A DNA stretch of 41,433 bases from Actinomycetota bacterium. GTDB taxonomy: Bacteria > Actinomycetota > Acidimicrobiia > Spongiisociales > UBA11373. Both the position numbers and the translations under genes were made by a program. How positions within the stretch are numbered: position 1 is the first letter of the stretch; every line of letters starts with the position of its first letter. Below are positions 18,101 through 25,433 of this stretch, piece after piece. Location of the stretch: NCBI GenBank assembly GCA_018821365.1, contig JAHJML010000164.1, forward strand, positions 1 to 41,433, read 5' to 3'. The notes under the pieces were generated by a model. That model saw only the letters and a program-made list of their open reading frames with translations, made no database searches and was not told the DNA's origin.

Positions 18101-18587
18101 CCTGCGGGGGGCCGGTGATGCCGTAGGCGTGGTGGAGGCCGGTGTTGAACCACTGCGGGCTGTTGGGAGCGGCCATCTGGGTGACCAGCATGTGGGCGAG
18201 TTCGTCTTCAAAAGCGTCGGCGTCGGCTTCGGAGGCGAAGTAGCCGTAGCGCTCCGCCCACCAGCGCCAGGTGGATGCGAGGCGCCCGATGACCTGGCGG
18301 GCGGAGTGCTCGGGCCCGAGCACGGCCTTGCCGTCGGCGTCGAGGATCGGCTCGCCTTGCTCGTCGAACTGGGGGACGCCCGCCTTGCGGAAGTACTTGG
18401 AGACCATGATGTCGGCGGCGATCTGCGACCACCCGACCGGGATCTCGGCGTGCTTCATCTCGAAGACGATCGAGCCGTCCGGGTTGGTGATCCGGGAGTC
18501 CCGGGTGCCCCACTCCACGACGTCGAGGGGGTCCTCACCTGCCTTGGTGAATTGGCGCGTGATGCGCAGTCCGGTCGCCGAAACCAT
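15111..18587 (-). CDS. nrdJ: Vitamin B12-dependent (class II) ribonucleotide reductase
   Basis: An 1158-residue adenosylcobalamin-dependent reductase that makes deoxyribonucleotides from ribonucleotides, with or without oxygen. The N-terminal part carries [17 protein letters not shown] and the barrel includes [13 protein letters not shown] (first redox Cys region), [20 protein letters not shown] with the Asn-x-Cys-x-Glu active-site triad, and [20 protein letters not shown], typical of class II. The C terminus holds a zinc-ribbon-like CDTCGH and [13 protein letters not shown], characteristic of the long bacterial NrdJ. AAGGAAG sits 6 bases before the ATG. Regulation: two NrdR-like boxes lie about 90-135 bases upstream. 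The organism must make or import cobalamin. Confidence 0.97.
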   Translation of the reverse strand: [1158 protein letters not shown]

Positions 18588-18675
18588 CCGATACTTCCTT
18601 CCCGTCCGGTGGGCCAGTGCCCGATGTGCGTCTGCGTGAACCCGCCAACCCGACGAGCGGCCGAGTTGTCAACAC

Positions 18676-18722
18676 CCACAAGATGTTGTGGTCTGATGGG
18701 AAAGCGCCACAAAATCCTGGGA
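18676..18722 (-). promoter_or_regulatory. Tandem NrdR-like boxes upstream of nrdJ
   Basis: CCACAAGATGTTGTGG (18676-18691) is a 16 bp palindrome; read on the minus strand, CCACAACATCTTGTGG fits the NrdR consensus ACACWATATMKWGT at about 12 of 14 positions. A weaker copy, CCACAAAATCCTGGGA, begins 31 bp further on (18707-18722). Known NrdR sites come in pairs about three helical turns apart, as here. NrdR represses reductase genes according to ATP/dATP. In the rest of the 18588-18910 gap I see no riboswitch or gene. Confidence 0.72.
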
Positions 18723-18910
18723 CGCACCAGAGTAGTTACATTGGTGTAGTCCCGTCAAGGGTAGGCCGGACACCACCACCTGGACGTTCTTTGGTTGTGG
18801 TCCCGTTGTACCCGCGGTGCGGGTCTATGGTCAAACCAGGTGGCTCCGTGGATTTCGCGACCCGTTGGAAAGATGTCGCGAGGCGCGCTCTGGGTTCTCG
18901 CCCGGCGCCG

Positions 18911-19198
18911 TCAATCGCCTCGCAGACTCAGGCAGGGGGCGATGGCGGAATCAAGGGCGGCGGGGGAGTCGCCCTCGGTATCGGGGAAGGTCACCCCCAT
19001 CTCGAGGAACTCCTCTTCGGTGAAGGTCTTCTCGATCTCCGCCAGGGCGCACTCGCAGAACTCGGTGCCGGCGGCGGGTTCGCAGCCGCCCATGAAGTCG
19101 GTCCTCAGTTGCTCCGAGTAGCCGTCGTCACCCCCGCAGCCGGCGGCGAGGAGGCCGATCACCAGGATCAGGCCGATGGTTCGGATCGGGTTCGACAT
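18911..19198 (-). CDS. Small cysteine-rich lipoprotein
   Basis: A 95-residue predicted lipoprotein starting MSNPIRTIGL with lipobox LAAGC (Cys21). The mature part has FMGGCEPAAGTEFCECALAE and a final IAPCLSL, that is four further cysteines able to form two disulfides, with an acidic helix (EKTFTEEEFLEM). The C(x9)CxC pattern is widespread in short actinobacterial secreted proteins of unknown role. An upstream in-frame ATG at 19249 would add an Arg-rich stretch before the signal peptide and is less likely. The divergent 194 bp gap to the next gene holds no clear site. Confidence 0.65.
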   Translation of the reverse strand: MSNPIRTIGLILVIGLLAAGCGGDDGYSEQLRTDFMGGCEPAAGTEFCECALAEIEKTFTEEEFLEMGVTFPDTEGDSPAALDSAIAPCLSLRGD

Positions 19199-19392
19199 GG
19201 CTCGCCTCCTCGGGTCGCTTCGGAGGAGCGGTGATGATCTTGCCAACATGTCGCCACAAACGGTGGATTACCGGCATCGGGCGCCCCCGGCCCACGTCGT
19301 CCGACCGGCCCTCCGGGGTGGGACCAGTGAGGGGTCACTGCCGTCGCCGTACCTTGAGCCGGGCACCGGCCTCGGAGTACGCTGGTGCGGCA

Positions 19393-19848
19393 ATGGGTAC
19401 CGGACCAACTCCCGCGGGTTTGGTGGGGATTGGGCGTACTCCCGGCGGACTCATCGCCTGGTCCGGGGATGACGACGCGGTTGTCGGCGGCAACTACCGG
19501 ATACGCAATCTGGCGCCCCTCCGTTGGGAGCTCACCTTCCGGGGCGTCACCATCTCCGAGCACCAGCGCCTGTCCGCGGCACAAGTGGCCGCAGGACTGC
19601 ACCACCGTCGTGTCCTGCGCAGGGCCGACCTGATCCGCTGGGGGATTCTTGCGGTGGGGAGCGTTGCCGTCGCTCTCGTCCTCATGGGTCGTGGGGGCCC
19701 TTCGGGCATTCTCGGCAGCATCGGCGGGTTGTGGGTGTTCCTCGTCGCCGTCCCCCGGTTCGTAGCGGCCCTGACCGGGAATCTGCTTGACCCGTATCGA
19801 CGGCGGGATCCTTGGGAGTCACTCGACTGGTGGAACCGGAATCCCTGA
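19393..19848 (+). CDS. Hypothetical membrane protein
   Basis: A 151-residue protein of no family I recognise. Residues 1-75 are soluble, with a basic patch (HHRRVLRRADLIRW). Two membrane segments follow (about 80-98, ILAVGSVAVALVLMG, and about 105-125, LGSIGGLWVFLVAVPRFVAA), then a short tail ending ESLDWWNRNP. The ATG is chosen because codon quality falls off upstream; the ribosome-binding site is weak. It is a lone gene between a divergent lipoprotein gene and a convergent Fic gene. Confidence 0.5.
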   Translation: MGTGPTPAGLVGIGRTPGGLIAWSGDDDAVVGGNYRIRNLAPLRWELTFRGVTISEHQRLSAAQVAAGLHHRRVLRRADLIRWGILAVGSVAVALVLMGRGGPSGILGSIGGLWVFLVAVPRFVAALTGNLLDPYRRRDPWESLDWWNRNP

Positions 19849-19916
19849 CGTAGAGCAACTCCCCGCTGGGGCCGCTCGGGCCAGGAGGACAGCCACGGCT
19901 TGACTTGGGCGGGTTG

Positions 19917-19961
19917 CCTCTCCCGCCGAAGGCGGGGGAGGCGCGAGGGTCCGGAGGACCC
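19917..19961. repeat. Double-hairpin repeat, probable terminator
   Basis: CCTCTCCCGCC-GAA-GGCGGGGGAGG (19917-19941) pairs over 11 bp with one wobble, and GGGTCC-GGA-GGACCC (19947-19961) pairs over 6 bp. The layout matches the repeat at the window start, although the second stem differs in sequence and keeps pairing. It lies between convergent genes ending at 19848 and 20057. A smaller imperfect hairpin (GCCGAGTTCGGC) follows near 19998. Confidence 0.7.
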
Positions 19962-20056
19962 GAGCGGAGGGGGCAAAGGCGCCACCGAGGCAGAGCCGAG
20001 TTCGGCTCGATGGCGTGAGGTCAAATGCCCTGGGGTGATGCTTGCTAGGTACACCC

Positions 20057-21049
20057 TCAGGCACGGTGGTACCTCGTGGCAAGGTACTGATCCACCCAGC
20101 TCCGAGAGCTGCGCCACTGGCCGTCGGGGCCTTTGGTGGCCTGGAGGCGGCCTCGTATCGCGGCGACTCGCAGGGCGTTGTGGGTGATGCTCCCGGTGGC
20201 GAGCGCAGCCAGAGGGACCAGGCGGGCCGGGCCGGCGACGGCGGGAACGATGAACTTGTAGAGGTTGTCGAGAATGGCGCGGGCGAGGAGTTCGCCGAGG
20301 GCTCCGGGGTCTTCCTCATCGGCGCGGCGCAGCGCCCTGATGTACTTGAGACGCTGGCTCTTGTAGATGATCGCCGGCGGGTAGCCGAATCTCACCAAGA
20401 TCAGGTTGAGTATGAGGCGTCCGGTTCTGCCGTTCCCGTCGAGGAAGGGGTGGATCTGTTCGAACCGGCAGTGCAGGGCGGCAACTTCCTCCGGGAAGTC
20501 CGGCATACGCGGCTTGAGGCGGTTGACGGCCTGGAGCCAGGATTCGATCTGGGCTGCCACATCGACCCACGGCGGCGGTGTCAGGCCTCCCGGGAAGGGC
20601 TGGATGTCATGCTCGCGGAAGGACCCAGGGCCTTCTCTAGGGGTGGCGTCAGGATGCGGGGCTACCTCCCAGAGGAGCTTCATCGCAGAGCGGTGAATCT
20701 CCCTGAGTTCCGTGAGGTTGATGATGTTCCGATCACTGCGGGCCTGCGGCATGATCGCTTGCTGATAGACCCAGCGGGCTGCGTCGGCGTAGCCCCGGAC
20801 TTCCATGTACTCCCTCAGCTCCTTGTGACCGACGGCCCGACCCTCGGCCAGGAGTGCCTCCACCTGCTTGAGCACCAGCGTGTTGCCCTCGATGGCCGTG
20901 GAGTGATGGGCTTCCTCGTGCCAGATCCCGGTCCAGATTCCAGAGGCTTCGTCGGGGTTCGGGAGACCCCCCATCCTGGCCCACAGCTCGGCGATCTGCG
21001 TGTCCAGGCGCTCGTACACGGCGGCGCGGGGGGGACGACCTCTGGGCAT
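20057..21049 (-). CDS. Fic-domain protein (putative AMP transferase)
   Basis: A 330-residue Fic protein predicted to transfer AMP (or another nucleotide) to a target hydroxyl. The Fic loop HPFLDGNGRTGR (residues 200-211) is intact, including the catalytic His. An inhibitory helix motif of the S/T-x3-E-G/N type, STAIEG (50-55), precedes the domain, so this is a class II self-inhibited Fic. The N terminus begins MPRGRPPRAAVYERLD, and the C-terminal 70 residues (ALATGSITHNALRVAAI) look like a winged helix, a layout seen in Fic proteins that bind DNA. A palindromic operator just upstream (21093-21145) is compatible with self-regulation. No separate antitoxin gene is adjacent. Confidence 0.88.
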   Translation of the reverse strand: MPRGRPPRAAVYERLDTQIAELWARMGGLPNPDEASGIWTGIWHEEAHHSTAIEGNTLVLKQVEALLAEGRAVGHKELREYMEVRGYADAARWVYQQAIMPQARSDRNIINLTELREIHRSAMKLLWEVAPHPDATPREGPGSFREHDIQPFPGGLTPPPWVDVAAQIESWLQAVNRLKPRMPDFPEEVAALHCRFEQIHPFLDGNGRTGRLILNLILVRFGYPPAIIYKSQRLKYIRALRRADEEDPGALGELLARAILDNLYKFIVPAVAGPARLVPLAALATGSITHNALRVAAIRGRLQATKGPDGQWRSSRSWVDQYLATRYHRA

Positions 21050-21092
21050 GGTGCTTCACCTGGTTTGTTGGGTTTGACGAGATCGAATCGTA

Positions 21093-21145
21093 CCGTACAG
21101 ATACGACAATTGTACGGATCAGACCTACCCGATCTGAACCGTACA
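21093..21145 (-). promoter_or_regulatory. Palindromic operator with repeated TGTACGG motif
   Basis: TGTACGGATCAG (21111-21122) and CTGAACCGTACA (21134-21145) form an inverted repeat matching at 11 of 12 positions around an 11-base spacer. A third half-site, CCGTACA, lies at 21093-21099. All are 44-96 bases before the Fic start at 21049, in an AT-richer patch likely to hold the promoter. Confidence 0.65.
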
Positions 21146-21226
21146 CTCTCCAATAGGCGAGGCCGGGCCACCCTGGGGTAGTGGTTGGCAGTGTCACTCG
21201 TGGTCCGGTCGATCCTGTTCTCCCAT

Positions 21227-21353
21227 CTCCAGGGGGGAGTCCCGTAGGAGCCGAAAGCTCCGGAGGGGAGGGGGTGCGTCGATCACGGTTCCCCAAGCAC
21301 CCCCTCCGCCTCGTTGCTCCGCTCCTCGGCACCTCCCCTGGAGGGGGAGGAAC
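21227..21353. repeat. Palindromic intergenic region
   Basis: GGAGGGGGTGC (21267-21277) and GCACCCCCTCC (21297-21307) form a perfect 11 bp inverted repeat around a 19-base loop. It is flanked by CTCCAGGGGGGAG near 21227 and CTCCCCTGGAGGGGGAGG near 21334, which can also pair. No gene is evident between the Fic operator and 21467. It may be a degenerate relative of the other hairpin repeats; 21364-21467 shows nothing else. Confidence 0.5.
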
Positions 21354-21467
21354 AGGAGACTGACGCTTCCGGTGACATACGTCACCCTGGGCCAGGGTGC
21401 GGCAATGTCACTTGACGCTGCCGCCTGAGACGGGTGGGGCTGGCCGCACCCCTAGGGTGCCCACCTC

Positions 21468-22244
21468 TCACGCCTCGACAGTCGCCTCCTGCGGGGGCCC
21501 CAGGGCCTCGAGCACAGCCGAAAGGTACGCCTCGTACCCGGCTTGCTCCCGATGCGCCGCGTGACCCGCCCCGGACAGCATGCGGTACTCAACACCCGGC
21601 TGGGTACCCAGCCATTCACCGATCGTCACAGGGAAGGCAACTCCGGCTGCCGGATCCGAGCCCAGCAGTACCACCGGGCACGGGAGCGTGGCCGCTTCGG
21701 CCAGCACGTTCCACGGATCGTTGTCCTCAAAGGTATGCCGCACCATTTCGGGACTGCTGCGACGCAAAGCCTCAGCCTTGATTCGGCAGTCCTCCGGATG
21801 CCACCCCAGGTTGGCCTCGGCTACTGCTTCGGCCGTCGGGGGACGGTCGTACCACTCCATGGACCCGCGCATGAGCTCGGCGCGAAATGGATCGGGGAGG
21901 ATGAGCGCAGGGTCCTGAAGGACCACCCGGACAGCCCAGGCCGGGTTCCGCGTCGATGCCAGCACCGCCACCGCTCCCCCGAGCGAATGGCCCAACACGG
22001 CATCCCACCCATCGCCCAGAGCGAGCACATCAGTCGCATATGAGGGGAGCAAGTAATCCTCGCCGGCCGGGCTGCGGCCGTGCCCCCGCAGGTCGGGCGC
22101 CGTCACCGACCAGTCGCGATCGGCAAGGTCGACCGCGAGCCGCCACCACCCGTCGGCATTCGACTGGATCCCGTGGAGCAGCAGGATGCGGCGGGCACCG
22201 GACCCCCAGGTACGGATATGGAGTCCAAGCGGAGTCGTCACCAC
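21468..22244 (-). CDS. Alpha/beta hydrolase
   Basis: A 258-residue alpha/beta-fold hydrolase. ILLLHGIQSNADGWW holds the oxyanion-hole HG, VTAPDLRGHGRSP is the usual strand-helix turn, VLGHSLGGAVAVL is the nucleophile elbow (GHSLG), VVLLGSDPAAG is the acid-strand region, and GAGHAAHRE supplies the catalytic His. There is no signal peptide, so it is cytoplasmic. Substrate is unknown; esterase, haloperoxidase-like or lactonase activity are all possible. It stands alone. Confidence 0.85.
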   Translation of the reverse strand: MVTTPLGLHIRTWGSGARRILLLHGIQSNADGWWRLAVDLADRDWSVTAPDLRGHGRSPAGEDYLLPSYATDVLALGDGWDAVLGHSLGGAVAVLASTRNPAWAVRVVLQDPALILPDPFRAELMRGSMEWYDRPPTAEAVAEANLGWHPEDCRIKAEALRRSSPEMVRHTFEDNDPWNVLAEAATLPCPVVLLGSDPAAGVAFPVTIGEWLGTQPGVEYRMLSGAGHAAHREQAGYEAYLSAVLEALGPPQEATVEA

Positions 22245-22316
22245 GCGGACATCCTACAAACCGACTCACTGCGCAGCACACCCTCCCCTGGGGTGGCTCA
22301 CCTCACCCGCCCTCGG

Positions 22317-23843
22317 CTACCCGATCGCCACGGTGACCGCTACGGCCAGGAGGTCGTAGCCGATCTCTCTCGGGTGGATGTCGGGGGGTTGGTCGAGCAT
22401 GTGGGTGGTGGACGCCGCCGTGCCCTCCATCGGGGTGAACCCGTCGGCCACCAGGATCGAGTAGGACCCGGCGGCGGCGGCAGCGATGTCGTTGAAGCCG
22501 TCGAGGACCGCGCTGCTCTGGGCCTCGAAGCCGGCCCCGAACCCGAGGCTGAACGGGTTGTAGGCCCTCAGGAACACGATGGTGGCGGCGGGGGCCGCCC
22601 GGCGCAGCCGCCGGAAGATCTCGTCGATGTTGGCGGCATAGGCCTCGCTGCTGCTCTCGATCCGGTTCCGGCAGGCGGCGGCACCGAAGTCGACGCTGCA
22701 GTCGTCGGAGCCGAGGTGGCCGAGCAGGTCGTTGGCACCGATGTCGATGGTGACGTAGGCGACCTCGTGGCCCTCCATGAAGGCGATGGCCTGATCCAAC
22801 TGGCCGCTGCGGATCAGGGTGCCGCTGGTCTCGCCCGACACCCCGAAGTTGCGGAGGCCGTAGGTCTCGCCGTCGCGTTGCTGCAGCCAGTTGTGGACCA
22901 CGGACACGTAGCCGTCGCCGGCTCGGCTCACCCCCACGTTGGCGGCCAGCGAGTCGCCCAGCGCCACGTAGTAGGTGTCCCCCTCGGCGGAGGTCCCATC
23001 GACGACCCCCGGTTCGAGTTGCCGTCGGGGCGGCGGGGGGACGGAACCGGCGGAGGCCGCCTGCTCGGCCATGCCGGCCAGCAGCGTCTGAGAGGTGATG
23101 ATCGTGTCGGAGTTGTGGACCCCGGTGACCACGAGGCGGTCGTTGCCGATGACCACCGATTGCACGGTGGCGCCGGTGTCGGCCAGCAACTCGTTGACGT
23201 CGGTGATCCGTTCCAGCAGGCCGTCGATCGCCTCCTCCATGGCGTTCTTGCCGATCGAGGGGATGTTGAGGGCGCCGAACTCCAGGGAGGTGACGTCCAC
23301 CTGGACCGCCCCCGCCTCGATGGTGGTCTCGACGGAGCCGCGCACCGTCATGGTGCCGCTCTTGAACTCGCCGAGGAAGTCGATGCGGCCCACCCCGGCC
23401 GTCGCGGTGTCGACGATGTCGATCGTGATGTTGCGGAGCGGGGCATCCGACTCGGCGAGGCCGTCCTGGATCATCGCCGTGATCTCGGTCTCGTGGAGTT
23501 CCAGTCGGAATCCGGCCTCGCCCATCGCCCGGTCGATGCCCTGTTCGGCGCCGGCGAGCGCCGCCGTATCGGCGGGGTCGACCGGCCCGGCGGTGGTCGT
23601 CAGGGCGGTGACGATCTTGCGAGCCTGATCGGCGACGAACAGGCCGCCCGCCACCACCACCGCCAACTGGAGGAGGGCGATCACGGCCAGGGCGGGCTTC
23701 GGCAGCATGGCCACCGTGACGAAGAGCAGCAGCAACCAGACGGCCAGCACCGCGATCCCCGGCACCTCGCCGTAGGTGAACAAGACGATGACGCCGACGA
23801 CGAGCGCCGCCGGAAGGCCGAGGAGAACGGTGAGTGCTTTCAC
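22317..23843 (-). CDS. Membrane-anchored SGNH/GDSL hydrolase with DUF2993-like domain
   Basis: A 508-residue protein. The first 75 residues hold three membrane segments. Residues about 110-245 resemble the LmeA/DUF2993 lipid-binding fold (LHETEITAMIQDGLAESD, GEFKSGTMTVRGSVE, LEFGALNIPSIGKNAM). After a Pro-rich linker (PPPPRR), residues about 288-508 form an SGNH hydrolase: block I GDSLAAN (Ser298), block II FGVSGETSG, block III IGANDLLG, block V DIHPRE with the catalytic Asp and His. An ester or acyl group on a lipid or glycan near the membrane is a reasonable substrate guess. The start is GTG with a weak ribosome-binding site. It may close the operon that begins at 27480. Confidence 0.8.
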   Translation of the reverse strand: MKALTVLLGLPAALVVGVIVLFTYGEVPGIAVLAVWLLLLFVTVAMLPKPALAVIALLQLAVVVAGGLFVADQARKIVTALTTTAGPVDPADTAALAGAEQGIDRAMGEAGFRLELHETEITAMIQDGLAESDAPLRNITIDIVDTATAGVGRIDFLGEFKSGTMTVRGSVETTIEAGAVQVDVTSLEFGALNIPSIGKNAMEEAIDGLLERITDVNELLADTGATVQSVVIGNDRLVVTGVHNSDTIITSQTLLAGMAEQAASAGSVPPPPRRQLEPGVVDGTSAEGDTYYVALGDSLAANVGVSRAGDGYVSVVHNWLQQRDGETYGLRNFGVSGETSGTLIRSGQLDQAIAFMEGHEVAYVTIDIGANDLLGHLGSDDCSVDFGAAACRNRIESSSEAYAANIDEIFRRLRRAAPAATIVFLRAYNPFSLGFGAGFEAQSSAVLDGFNDIAAAAAGSYSILVADGFTPMEGTAASTTHMLDQPPDIHPREIGYDLLAVAVTVAIG

Positions 23844-23892
23844 CGGTCCCGGCCCGGCGGCCCCGTCGTCGATGTCATCGTGTGATCAGTCG

Positions 23893-24219
23893 CTATTCGT
23901 CTTCAGAGGGAAGATCGGACGCTGCTTCTTCGATGGTCGGGGACGGTGCCGCGGCAGCCTCGGGCCCGGGCGCCGCCGGGGCCGGCGCCGGGGCCGCTCC
24001 CTTCGGCTTGCGGGCCGGGGCCAGATAGGCCCACACCACTGCCAGCAGCATGGTGGCCACGATCACGATCACCGCCCGGGTGGCCACCCCGGTGACGCTG
24101 TCGAGGGCGAAGGAGGCGAACTGGAACTGTAGGAAGTACCAGATCGAGATCCCCAGCATCAGTCCGTAGAGGGCTGCCCGGATCGGCCGGCGCTTGATGG
24201 TTGTATCCGCCATGGTCAT
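23893..24219 (-). CDS. Small two-TM membrane protein
   Basis: A 108-residue protein with two membrane segments (about 14-33 and 45-66) and a Pro/Ala-rich, finally acidic cytoplasmic tail (PAPAAPGPEAAAAPS, ending DLPSEDE). Its ATG overlaps the stop of the secreted-protein gene upstream by 4 bp, so MTMADTT is the likely start although MADTT, 6 bases further on, is possible. No family recognised. Tight linkage suggests that it works with the secreted protein encoded just upstream. Confidence 0.6.
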   Translation of the reverse strand: MTMADTTIKRRPIRAALYGLMLGISIWYFLQFQFASFALDSVTGVATRAVIVIVATMLLAVVWAYLAPARKPKGAAPAPAPAAPGPEAAAAPSPTIEEAASDLPSEDE

Positions 24220-25181
24220 GCCCTCCACGACTGGGCCGGCCGCACGTTGAACAGGATTCCTGCGAACCCTGCCGCCGCCAGCAGTGCCGCCACCGCCGTC
24301 GGTGCGATACCCGGTCCGCTCCCGTTGAACTTGATCCAACCCTCGCCGAAGCAGAACTCGGCGCTGCCGGCCTCGGCCTGGATGATCTCGAGGTCGAAAT
24401 CGTCGGGCAGGCGCTTGCCGGGGTCGGCGCTGGCGTAGAGATCGATGATCGCTCCCTTGGCCTTCACCGTCGTGTTCAACTCGGTCAGGTCGTAGATGGC
24501 GGTGGGCACCGGGACGTCCTCGAGGATGTCCCCCAGGTCCACCAGGCCGGCGTTGCGGTTCTTGTCACGCTGGTTGGGATCGCCGCCCCGATCGGCGGAG
24601 ACGCCCATGATCGAGACCGTCCACGCATGGTCGTGGAATGCCGGGTTGGGCTCCCCATAGTCGGTGCCGCCGACGGCTCCCGCCAACGAGAACGTCGGCA
24701 GGTCCTTGGTGAAGCCCCAGTAGACCACTACCCCGCCGGGGTCGATCACGAACGGGTTACCCGACGTCATCGCCTGCCCGCCGGTGTAGGCATCCACTGC
24801 CGGTTCGGCATCGCCCAGATCGACCATCGCATCGAGTGACATCCCCTGGTCGTCGTAGGAGATCGCCAGACCCCCACACGCTCCCACCAGCATCGACCCT
24901 TCGTCTTCGACGTCGAAGTTGGGGACCTGATCGACCACGAGGGCCTGGAAGTCCTCCGGGGTCCGCTCGGCCACCTGTTCGTCCCAGATGCCCGCAAAGC
25001 CCTCTGTCAACTCTCCGAGGTCGGGGATGCCGTCGCCGTTCAGATCGACGAATCCCTCCCCACTGGTTATGAACTCGGACACATCGATGACGGCGGCACC
25101 GTTCCCCTGCGCCAGGGCGGGACCTCCCGTCATCACCATGACCACACCGAGCGCCAGTAGCGCTCTCATCATTCGACTCAT
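24216..25181 (-). CDS. Secreted protein with calcium-binding-like loop and C-terminal anchor
   Basis: A 321-residue protein with a signal peptide ending near ALAQG. Residues about 45-57 (DLNGDGIPDLGEL) look like an EF-hand or dockerin-type calcium loop. A large unrecognised domain follows with FHDHAWTVSIMGVSADRGG and a cysteine pair (GACGG, FCFGEG). The end, GIAPTAVAALLAAAGFAGIL followed by a short basic tail, is a membrane anchor. GGGAGGGG precedes the ATG. It is probably displayed outside the cell. It lies 69 bp downstream of the zinc-ribbon gene in a possible operon with the two-component system. Confidence 0.6.
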   Translation of the reverse strand: MSRMMRALLALGVVMVMTGGPALAQGNGAAVIDVSEFITSGEGFVDLNGDGIPDLGELTEGFAGIWDEQVAERTPEDFQALVVDQVPNFDVEDEGSMLVGACGGLAISYDDQGMSLDAMVDLGDAEPAVDAYTGGQAMTSGNPFVIDPGGVVVYWGFTKDLPTFSLAGAVGGTDYGEPNPAFHDHAWTVSIMGVSADRGGDPNQRDKNRNAGLVDLGDILEDVPVPTAIYDLTELNTTVKAKGAIIDLYASADPGKRLPDDFDLEIIQAEAGSAEFCFGEGWIKFNGSGPGIAPTAVAALLAAAGFAGILFNVRPAQSWRA

Positions 25182-25250
25182 GCCCCTCCCTTTGGTTGAG
25201 TGGCGTAGAGCGTATCGGGACGGCCCGGACTCTGCTCGGCGGCGCCCGGT

Positions 25251-25433
25251 TCAGTGATCGTCCTCGGGAGCACCCTCCCAGACCAGGTCCATCCGGTGGT
25301 GGCAATCCTCGCAGGCGAAGGCGATGACATCACCCGGTTGGAAACCCTCATCGGGTGGGGCATAGGACATGCGGTGGGCGGTGCCTCCGCATTCGACGCA
25401 GGTGATCGTGTCGGGGACCTCGGACGGGTTCAT
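25251..25433 (-). CDS. Small zinc-ribbon protein
   Basis: A 60-residue protein with two CxxC knuckles, CVECGG and CEDCHH, about 30 residues apart, which should bind one zinc. The ATG overlaps the histidine-kinase stop (ATGA), so expression is tied to the two-component system. Small zinc ribbons may bind nucleic acid or protein partners; nothing shows which here. Confidence 0.7.
   Translation of the reverse strand: MNPSEVPDTITCVECGGTAHRMSYAPPDEGFQPGDVIAFACEDCHHRMDLVWEGAPEDDH

Noticed and set aside
15351-18749. A plus-strand open frame of over 1100 codons opposite nrdJ
   Set aside because: Low-complexity Val/Gly/Asp/His composition with no domain; it is the usual antisense shadow of a long GC-rich gene.
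18588-18910. Cobalamin riboswitch before nrdJ
   Set aside because: No B12 box or conserved core could be found; NrdR-like boxes explain the region better.
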